This document shows positions 57,058 to 64,000 of a DNA stretch of 64,000 nucleotides, in pieces. Source of the stretch: Rappaport israeli (GTDB lineage: Bacteria; Pseudomonadota; Gammaproteobacteria; Cardiobacteriales; Cardiobacteriaceae); assembly GCF_001888055.1 (NCBI RefSeq), contig NZ_LXHZ01000022.1:186001-250000 (forward strand). The letters are read 5' to 3'. The position numbers and the translations under genes were made by a program. How positions within the stretch are numbered: position 1 is the stretch's first letter; each line of letters starts with the position of its first letter. The notes beneath the pieces are model-generated. The model ran no database searches and was not told the origin of the DNA. It was given only the letters and a program-made list of their open reading frames with translations.

Positions 57058-58798
57058 CTTTTCCTCCAACGGCTTAATCTTCAAACCCAGCGACATGATA
57101 TTGCCCTTATCATCCATCTGTTTTACCGTAAACACCGCCCGCTCATCAAAAGCCACCTTATCCCCCGACCACCCAATTGCGCTCCTCCTGCGCACGAATA
57201 AACGCCAACACCGTCATCTCGCGCACCTCAGAATCCAAGCCAGCAGAATCCAACATCGATAAATGCTTAATACGCACATGAGGAGAGACCACCCACTGCC
57301 CATAAAACTCACTCTCTGATTTTGCTTTAATCACACTATCACCAAACAAGCGCGCCAAACGTTCCACATGTTCCCCACGCACCGCAAACCACACCCCATC
57401 GCCCACCGCCAAGCGCGTCTCAGGCGACATCGTAACCACCTCATCGGCATGCACAAACGCCAACACCTTCACCTCATGAGCATTAATCTTCTGCGCAATA
57501 GCTTCAGGGTGTAGCCCAATAACAAACGCATTCTGCGCCACCACAAACTCAAAAATCTCCACACTCGCCTGCTCATTAAGCCACAAACGGTGTTGACTCT
57601 TAGCGCTTGGCGTCTCAGGCAAAATCACCCCACACCAGCGCGCCACAAAGGCAACGCTGACCCCTGCACCAACAACGACAAAACCACCACCGCAAACGCC
57701 AAATCAAACAACAACACCGACTGCGACACCCCCATCATCACAGGAATAATCGCCAATGTAATTGGCACCGCCCCACGCAACCCCACCCAAGAAATAAATA
57801 AAATCTCATTCAAACGAAATCCAAAAGGCAACAACCCCGACACCACCGCCAAAGGACGCGCCACCAACACCAAAAACGCCGCCACCGCCAAACCATAATG
57901 CCAAATCCCCAACACATCGCTCGGCGTAACCAAAAGCCCCAACATCACAAACAACGTCGCCTGACTCAACCACGCCAACCCATCCATCACATTAAACACA
58001 TGCCCCGTCGCCCGACTCTGATAATTACCCACCAAAACCCCAGCCAAATACACCGCCAAAAACCCACTCCCCCCGAGCAAATTTGTTAACGCAAAAACCG
58101 CAAACCCACCAGATAAAATCAACAACGCATACATCGCATCAGCCAAACGCACCCGCCCCAACAACTTACTCAACACCCACCCCCCCATAAACCCAAACGC
58201 CAACCCAAGCCCCAACTGACGCACCAACAACCCCGCAAATGAACCCAAAGACTGCGCCTGCGGTTGCAAATTAAGCGCAATAAACGCCGTAACCAACAAA
58301 ATCGCCATAGGATCATTAACCCCAGATTCAATCTCCAACGTTGCCTGCACCCGCTCATTTAACCGAATACCACTATGGCGCAACAACGAAAACACCGCCG
58401 CCGCATCTGTCGACCCCACAATCGCAGCCATCAACATCCCCCAAGCGCCAATCCACCCCCAGCAACCACATCACAAAACACCCAAGCGTCCCCACCGTCG
58501 CCATCACCCCCCACGTCGCCATCACACTCGCTGGCTTAAGCGCCACCCGAAACGTCGAAATTGCCGTCCTCAACCCCCCATCCAACAAAATCACCGCCAA
58601 CGCCGCCTGCCCCACCATATTGGCAAAACCAAAAGATGAAAACTGCAACCCCAAAATCCCATCCTCACCCGCCAACATTCCAATCAACAAAAACCCCAAT
58701 AACAACGGCATACCAATCCGCGCTGACAACGAACTCGCCAACACACTAGCAAACAACAACACCGCACAAAACAACAAAACCACATTAATCAACTGCAT
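57052..58798 (-). CDS. K+/H+ antiporter NhaP2 (CvrA)-like, three frame breaks
   Basis: About 581 residues after repair, close to E. coli NhaP2 (578). The N-terminal part has LLLGFLLIGMLAGEDG and VILLDGGLRT; the second GSTDAAAVFSLLRHSGI, LEIESGVNDPMAILL and SWVGLRGAVPITLA; the third a TrkA-C-like domain (EIFEFVVAQNAFVIG) and a C-terminal CorC/HlyC-like end. Suspected sites: one surplus G at 58438-58442, one missing T at 57647-57649, one surplus G in the C5 run at 57172-57176; the last gives NWVVGDKVAFDERAVF and a stop at 57052. It exports K+ in exchange for H+. Confidence 0.88.
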
Positions 58799-58971
58799 CG
58801 CATCCCCAAAAAAACACTAGAAAACCAAACATTGTAACAACCCAACACACAAAAAAGCGTGAGAAAAGATTATATCCTTACAAAGACAATTAAAAAATCA
58901 TTCCCACTATCTAAAGCTCAATAAATGCGCTACCTTTACCCTTTTGCTCATTAACCAACAAGGACAACCTC

Positions 58972-60020
58972 ATGCACAAAACCGACGACCTACGCATCCA
59001 ACAAATCAAAGAACTCCTCCCCCCATCGCCCTACTCGAAAAATACCCCGCCAGCGAACAAGCCAGCCAAACCACCTACCAAGCGCGAAAAGCCATCCATA
59101 ACCTCCTAAACCAGCACGATAACCGCCTACTCGTCATCATCGGGCCTTGCTCTATTCACGACATCCAAGCCGCGAAAGAATACGCCGCACGCCTGCTACC
59201 CCTACGCCAAAAACACCAGCACAGCCTAGAAATCATCATGCGCGTCTACTTTGAAAAACCGCGCACCACCACAGGCTGGAAAGGACTGCTAAACGACCCT
59301 CACCTAAACGACACCTTCGCCATCAACGACGGCCTACGCATCGCCCGAAAACTCCTACTAGACATCACCGAAAGCGGACTCCCCGTCGCCGTAGAATATC
59401 TCGACATGATCACCCCACAATACATCGCCGACCTCGTATCATGGGGCGCCATTGGCGCACGCACCACAGAAAGCCAAGTTCACCGCCAACTCGCCTCAGG
59501 ACTCTCCTGCCCAGTTGGCTTTAAAAATGCCACCAACGGCAGCATTCAAATCGCCATCGACGCCATCACCAGCGCCCGCGCCCCCCACTCCTTCCTTTCT
59601 GTAACAAAATTTGGACACTCCGCTATCGTCCAAACCACCGGAAACGAAGACACCCACATCATCCTACGCGGCGGCGACAAACCCAACTACAGCGCCGAAC
59701 ACATCCAAAACGTTGAACAACACCTACAAAAAGCCAGCCTCCCCCAAAACATCATGGTCGATTTTAGCCACGCCAACAGCCTCAAAGACCACAGCAAACA
59801 AAAAATCGTCGCCCAAGACATCTGCGCCCAAATCCAAAATGGCAACCGCTCCATCTTTGGCGTCATGATAGAAAGCCACCTCATCGAAGGCAAACAAACC
59901 CACACCCCCAACCAACCACTCACCTACGGACAAAGCATCACCGACGGTTGCATCGGCTGGGAAGAAACCCAAACCATGCTACAAACCCTCGCAGACGCCG
60001 CCGCCACTCGCCTCAAATAA
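58972..60020 (+). CDS. aroG: DAHP synthase, AroG type, one-base break near N terminus
   Basis: About 349 residues after repair. ATG at 58972 with AAGGA upstream gives MHKTDDLRIQQIKELLPP; one more C in the C6 run at 59019-59024 joins it to IALLEKYPASEQ, matching the AroG start closely. Class I motifs: IGPCSIHD, MRVYFEKPRTTTGWKGL, GARTTESQVHRQLASGLSCPVGFKN and DFSHANS. It condenses PEP and erythrose-4-phosphate, the first step to chorismate. The DDLRI-IKELLPP start is part of the Phe-binding site of AroG, so Phe feedback is likely. Confidence 0.94.
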
Positions 60021-60033
60021 CCCACAACCCCTC

Positions 60034-60064
60034 ACAAAAAAAGCCCAACAAAACAGTTGGGCTT
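60034..60064 (-). terminator. Terminator of dnaJ
   Basis: AAGCCCAAC / GTTGGGCTT (60041-60049, 60056-60064), on the minus strand followed by seven T. It also lies after the convergent aroG stop. Confidence 0.88.
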
Positions 60065-60089
60065 AACGCTTTTAATCTCTTAAAAAAAT

Positions 60090-61244
60090 CTAAAGATTAT
60101 CAAAAAAATCTTTCACTGAATCTAAAAATCCACGCTCTTTTGGCGCATGGCGCTTACCCCCATCCTTTAAAGAACGTTCAAACTCCTCCAGCAACTGTTT
60201 TTGATGCTTAGACAAATTAATAGGCGTTTCCACCACAACTTTACAAAATAAATTGCCAGTTGAATGACTGCGCACCGATTTAACGCCCTTACCGCGCAAT
60301 CTAAAAGTTTTATGCGTTTGTGTTTCTTCTGGAATATTAAGCGCCACCTTACCATCTAGCGTCGGCACTTCTATTTCTCCGCCCAAACAAGCAGTTGCAA
60401 TACTAATAGGCATCTCACAATACAAATCATCGCCATCGCGAGTAAAAATTGCATGTTTACGCACACGGATTTCAATAAACAAATCCCCTGCAGGCGCGCC
60501 CATCTCACCAGCCTCGCCCTTACCTTGCAAACGAACACGATCTCCAGTATCCACGCCAGCAGGAATGCTAACATCCAACACCCGTTGCTCATGCACACGC
60601 CCAGCGCCATGGCATTTTTCACAAGGATTTTCAATAATTTCACCCTTACCATTACAAGTTGGGCACACCTGCGCAATTGAGAAAAACCCTTGTTGCATGC
60701 GCACCTGTCCACTGCCTTGGCAAGTGCTACAAGTATGTTTGGTTGATTTTTCTGTCGCCCCACTGCCATTACAATTATCACAGACCACAAAAGTTGGGAT
60801 GCGGATTGTTTTCTCCACTCCGCTCACCGCCTCTTCTAGCGACAAATCCAACTCATACGCCAAATCCCGACCACGATTTTGTCGATTAGCATTTGTGCGC
60901 CCAGCTCCACCGCCACCGAAAATATCGCCAAACATATCGCCAAAAATATCACTAAAGCTCGCGCCAGCGCCCCCACCGCCAAAGCCACCAAAACCGCCTG
61001 CGCCACCATTACCTTTTGCCGCATCAAAACCAAAGCGGTCGTATGTTGCGCGTTTTTGGTCATCACTTAAAATATCGTATGCTGCTTTTGCCTCTTTAAA
61101 CTTCTCTTCCGCCTCTTTATCATCAGGATTGCGGTCGGGATGAAGTTTCATGGCGAGTTTACGAAATGCCTTTTTGATGTCTTCTTTAGAAGCGGTTTTC
61201 TCCACTCCTAAAATTTTATATAAATCTTTATTTTGATTAGCCAT
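60090..61244 (-). CDS. dnaJ: Chaperone DnaJ
   Basis: 384 residues. J domain with HPD in [18 protein letters not shown], Gly/Phe-rich linker ([15 protein letters not shown]), then four CxxCxGxG zinc repeats ([32 protein letters not shown]), all eight Cys present, and the C-terminal substrate domain. It delivers clients to DnaK and stimulates its ATPase. It follows dnaK after 52 bases containing a terminator-like hairpin. SD not obvious but the start is fixed by the J domain. Confidence 0.98.
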   Translation of the reverse strand: MANQNKDLYKILGVEKTASKEDIKKAFRKLAMKLHPDRNPDDKEAEEKFKEAKAAYDILSDDQKRATYDRFGFDAAKGNGGAGGFGGFGGGGAGASFSDIFGDMFGDIFGGGGAGRTNANRQNRGRDLAYELDLSLEEAVSGVEKTIRIPTFVVCDNCNGSGATEKSTKHTCSTCQGSGQVRMQQGFFSIAQVCPTCNGKGEIIENPCEKCHGAGRVHEQRVLDVSIPAGVDTGDRVRLQGKGEAGEMGAPAGDLFIEIRVRKHAIFTRDGDDLYCEMPISIATACLGGEIEVPTLDGKVALNIPEETQTHKTFRLRGKGVKSVRSHSTGNLFCKVVVETPINLSKHQKQLLEEFERSLKDGGKRHAPKERGFLDSVKDFFDNL

Positions 61245-61255
61245 ACTATTCCCAT

Positions 61256-61280
61256 AAAAAAAGGGCGACGTATGCCGCCC
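61256..61280 (-). terminator. Terminator-like hairpin between dnaK and dnaJ
   Basis: On the minus strand AGGGCG-8-CGCCCT is followed by seven T, just after the dnaK stop and 15 bases before dnaJ. Probably a partial terminator giving less dnaJ than dnaK message. Confidence 0.7.
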
Positions 61281-61296
61281 TCAGTAAAAAGAAAAA

Positions 61297-63225
61297 TTAG
61301 CTGTTTTTGTCGTCGTCTTTCACTTCTTTAAAATCCGCGTCAACAACGCCATCATCGCCATTGGCTTGCTCTTCACCTGCGCTACCAGCTTGCGCTTGCT
61401 CTGCCTGTTTGGCATAAGCTTTTTGCATTACAGGAGAAGAGGCTTCCAAAAGGGCTTCTGTTTTCGCTTTAATTTCTTCAAGATTATCGTCTTTGATAGC
61501 AGCGCGTAATGCCTCAACTGCCTCATCCACTTTAGCGCGTTCCTCAGCACTCACCTCGCCTTCGCCTAATTCCTGCATTGATTTCTCAACGCTATGAATC
61601 ATCGCCTCAGCAGAGTTTTTAGCGCTCACTTTTTCTTGGAATAATTTATCTTCCTCAGCGTGCGCCTCAGCATCTTTTACCATGCGCTCTACTTCCTCAT
61701 CCGACAAACCAGAGCTTGCTTTAATCACAATCGATTGCTCCTTGCCAGTCTCATTATCTTTTGCAGAGACATTTAAAATCCCGTTTGCATCAATATCAAA
61801 CGTTACCTTAATTTGTGGCATACCGCGTGGTGCAGGGCGAATATCTGTCAAATCAAAACGACCTAATGATTTATTCGCGCTCGCCTGCTGACGCTCACCT
61901 TGTAAAATATGAATCGTAACCGCAGTTTGATTATCCTCAGCAGTAGAGAAAATCTGCTCAGCATTGGTTGGGATTGTGGTGTTTTTCTCAATGAGTTTAG
62001 TCATCACCCCGCCCATCGTTTCAATGCCCAACGACAACGGCGTCACATCTAACAACAACACATCTTTTACATCCCCACCTAAAACCCCGCCTTGAATCGC
62101 AGCTCCCAAAGCAACCGCCTCATCAGGGTTAATATCTTTACGTGGTTCTTTACCAAAGAAGTTTTTCACCACTTCTTGCACTTTTGGCATCCGCGTTTGA
62201 CCGCCAACCAAAATCACATCATTAATATCACTACTGCTTAACCCCGCATCTTTTAAAGACTGACGGCAAGGCTCTAGCGTACGCTCAATTAATTCCTCTA
62301 CCAAAGACTCTAATTTTGCGCGAGTTAATTTTAAATTCAAATGTTTAGGGCCAGAAGCATCGGCTGTAATATACGGCAAATTAATTTCAGTTTGCTGACT
62401 AGACGATAGCTCAATTTTTGCTTTTTCCGCCGCCTCTTTCAAACGCTGTAAGGCAAGCGAATCATTGGATAAATCCATACCGCTATCTTTTTTAAATTCA
62501 GCGACTAAATAATCAATAACGCGCGCATCAAAATCCTCACCGCCTAAGAAAGTATCCCCATTGGTTGCTAATACTTCAAACTGACGGTCGCCATCTAAAT
62601 CCGCCATTTCAATAATTGAAATATCGAACGTACCGCCCCCTAAGTCATAGACAGCAATTTTGGCATCTTCTGCTTTTCTATCCATACCATAGGCTAGCGC
62701 CGCCGCGGTTGGCTCATTAATAATCCGACGAACATTCAAACCTGCGATTTTGCCCGCATCTTTGGTCGCCTGACGCTGACTATCGTTAAAATACGCAGGA
62801 ACAGTAATCACCGCTTCTGTTACTTTCTCACCCAAATAATCTTCAGCAGTTTTTTTCATTTTCTGCAAAATACGCGCTGAGACTTCAGGAGCCGCCATCT
62901 TCTTCCCATTAACCTCAACCCACGCATCCCCATTATCGGCTTTAACGATGTTATAAGGCACTAATTTAATATCTTTTTGCACCTCACTTTCATCAAAACG
63001 ACGACCAATTAACCGCTTAATCGCATAAATTGTATTTTTAGGATTGGTTACTGCCTGACGTTTTGCAGGCAACCCAACCAACACCTCGCCTTCATCTGCA
63101 AAAGCGACAATAGAAGGCGTTGTCCGTCCCCCTTCCGTATTTTCAATCACCCGTGGCTTATCGCCATCCATGATGGCAACACAAGAATTTGTAGTCCCTA
63201 AATCAATCCCAATAATCTTACTCAT
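61297..63225 (-). CDS. dnaK: Chaperone DnaK (Hsp70)
   Basis: 642 residues, close to E. coli (638). ATPase motifs [52 protein letters not shown] and [11 protein letters not shown]; linker [18 protein letters not shown]; the lid ends with an acidic [10 protein letters not shown]-like tail. It folds and protects proteins with DnaJ and GrpE. It has its own consensus-like sigma-32 promoter 40 bases upstream, besides the grpE one. SD GGAGAGGA precedes the ATG. Confidence 0.99.
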   Translation of the reverse strand: MSKIIGIDLGTTNSCVAIMDGDKPRVIENTEGGRTTPSIVAFADEGEVLVGLPAKRQAVTNPKNTIYAIKRLIGRRFDESEVQKDIKLVPYNIVKADNGDAWVEVNGKKMAAPEVSARILQKMKKTAEDYLGEKVTEAVITVPAYFNDSQRQATKDAGKIAGLNVRRIINEPTAAALAYGMDRKAEDAKIAVYDLGGGTFDISIIEMADLDGDRQFEVLATNGDTFLGGEDFDARVIDYLVAEFKKDSGMDLSNDSLALQRLKEAAEKAKIELSSSQQTEINLPYITADASGPKHLNLKLTRAKLESLVEELIERTLEPCRQSLKDAGLSSSDINDVILVGGQTRMPKVQEVVKNFFGKEPRKDINPDEAVALGAAIQGGVLGGDVKDVLLLDVTPLSLGIETMGGVMTKLIEKNTTIPTNAEQIFSTAEDNQTAVTIHILQGERQQASANKSLGRFDLTDIRPAPRGMPQIKVTFDIDANGILNVSAKDNETGKEQSIVIKASSGLSDEEVERMVKDAEAHAEEDKLFQEKVSAKNSAEAMIHSVEKSMQELGEGEVSAEERAKVDEAVEALRAAIKDDNLEEIKAKTEALLEASSPVMQKAYAKQAEQAQAGSAGEEQANGDDGVVDADFKEVKDDDKNS

Positions 63226-63264
63226 AAAGTCCTCTCCAAAAGTTCAAATAATTACTAAACACAT

Positions 63265-63292
63265 TAATGGGGCAAAGGCGGATTTTTTCAAG
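63265..63292 (-). promoter_or_regulatory. Sigma-32 (RpoH) type promoter of dnaK
   Basis: On the minus strand CTTGAAA (63292-63286) and CCCCATTA (63272-63265) are 13 bases apart, essentially the heat-shock consensus. It lies in the grpE-dnaK gap. Confidence 0.8.
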
Positions 63293-63307
63293 CCAATCCG
63301 CAAATTT

Positions 63308-63886
63308 TTATGATACTGCTTTAGCCACCACCACTTGCGCAGGACGAATCACCCGCCCATTTAATTCATAACCTCTTTGCGCCACCGTCATCACAGTATT
63401 TGGCGTGGCTTGAGCATTTTCCACCATGCTAATCGCCTCATGTTTTTCAGGGTCAAAACGCTCGCCAAGAGCAACAATTTCAACCACACCATGGCGCGCC
63501 AGCGTTTCCTCAAATAATTTAAGCGTCATTTGTGAGCCTGAAATAAATTGTTCAAGCGTCGCTTCCTCGTTTTTCTGCGCTGATTCAATGCCCAAATGCA
63601 AAGAATCCATCACTGGCAATAAGTCCTTAATTAAGCGCTCTGTTGCAAATTTATGGGCGCTTTGCAATTCTCGCTCCTGACGCTTACGCAAATTGTCATT
63701 ATCTGCCCGCTCGCGCAACACCTGCGCCTTAAGCGCCTCAACTTGCGCCAGCATCTCCTCATTTTGCGCGTGTTCTGGCTGTGTTATGCCTTCTTCTTGC
63801 TCGCCAACCTCATTTTCTGACTCTAACGCTTCAGCCTCTAACTGCTCATCTTGTTGCGCATTCTTTTGATTCTCATGGTCTTGCAT
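63308..63886 (-). CDS. grpE: Nucleotide exchange factor GrpE
   Basis: 192 residues. A Glu/Gln-rich N terminus (to about 45), long coiled coil (EEMLAQVEALKAQVLRERADNDNLRKR) and the C-terminal beta domain with FDPEKHEAISMV, TVMTVAQRGYELNGRVIRPAQVVVAK, which is the family signature. It releases ADP from DnaK and acts as its thermosensor. First of grpE-dnaK-dnaJ, with AGGAG seven bases before the ATG and a sigma-32-like promoter upstream. Confidence 0.97.
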   Translation of the reverse strand: MQDHENQKNAQQDEQLEAEALESENEVGEQEEGITQPEHAQNEEMLAQVEALKAQVLRERADNDNLRKRQERELQSAHKFATERLIKDLLPVMDSLHLGIESAQKNEEATLEQFISGSQMTLKLFEETLARHGVVEIVALGERFDPEKHEAISMVENAQATPNTVMTVAQRGYELNGRVIRPAQVVVAKAVS

Positions 63887-63922
63887 AAAACACTCCTAAT
63901 TTAAATAAAATGAACGCCTAGG

Positions 63923-63950
63923 AGATGAGGGCAACTGCTGTTTTTTCAAG
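63923..63950 (-). promoter_or_regulatory. Sigma-32 type promoter of grpE
   Basis: On the minus strand CTTGAAA (63950-63944) and CCCTCATCT (63931-63923), 12 bases apart. The -35 is perfect and the -10 deviates by an inserted T from CCCCATnT. Confidence 0.65.
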
Positions 63951-64000
63951 CCAACCCCTTAAAAATCAGGCAAAAAGGGTTTAAAAATAAATCCAACCTT

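Noticed and set aside
60565-61143. 192-residue plus-strand frame opposite dnaJ
   Set aside because: Mirror of the DnaJ Gly/Phe and zinc regions; dnaJ is certain.

Overview
The window reads as chromosomal DNA of a gammaproteobacterium of moderately low GC. The evidence is a pheA/tyrA-aroA-cmk-rpsA-ihfB block, grpE-dnaK-dnaJ with sigma-32-type promoters, minCDE, IhfB, Hsp15, glutathione reductase and AroG-type DAHP synthase. A Cardiobacteriales-like genome is my guess and is not proven. Highly expressed genes (gyrA, rpsA, ihfB, dnaK) all lie on the minus strand, and the plus strand is C-rich over most of the window whatever the gene direction. This suggests the minus strand is the leading strand.

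Layout. 1-2.8 kb: a CheA-like membrane kinase (5' end outside the window), a CheY-like receiver and a CheX-like phosphatase. 2.85-11.3 kb: a CPA1 antiporter, two MscS-type channels, a broken nnrS, tRNA-Val, an MliC-like lipoprotein and a DUF883 protein. 11.4-11.7 kb: tRNA-Pro, tRNA-Arg and tRNA-His. 12-16.4 kb: a peroxiredoxin, then zwf-pgl-glk-yaiI (oxidative pentose phosphate entry). 16.3-27 kb: mainly membrane proteins (an EIIC-like permease, a TolC/OprM-type factor, OFA MFS, MATE, a TcyP-like symporter, ICMT-like and DUF368), plus a secreted S9 peptidase. 27-30 kb: an orphan gene, pcnB-folK and a membrane nuclease. 30-40 kb: gyrA-pheA, a putatively Fur-controlled DUF4198 gene, then tyrA-aroA-cmk-rpsA-ihfB. 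40-47 kb: an OmpA-family protein, an IS256-type transposase remnant and a complete oligopeptide ABC importer. 47-60 kb: minCDE-hslR, gor, DUF2254, a BON-MscS channel, ung, a cupin, a lipoprotein, a Bcr/CflA MFS, an NhaP2-like antiporter and aroG. 60-64 kb: dnaJ, dnaK and grpE.

Reading frames. At least 18 genes are interrupted by single-base indels (I count 22), mostly one missing base and mostly inside short homopolymers. Essential genes (gyrA, cmk) are among them, and every frame is restored by one base to a protein of family length. I take this as consensus error, not gene decay. I give restored gene coordinates with the suspected site in each entry. The apparent MinE-Hsp15 fusion is one of these artefacts.

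I found no CRISPR array, prophage, intact insertion sequence or clearly new multi-gene system. The best leads are the compact CheA-like/CheY/CheX cassette, the Ala at the acidic quinolone-contact position of GyrA, the Fur-like site at the DUF4198 gene, and several perfect inverted repeats in divergent promoter regions.
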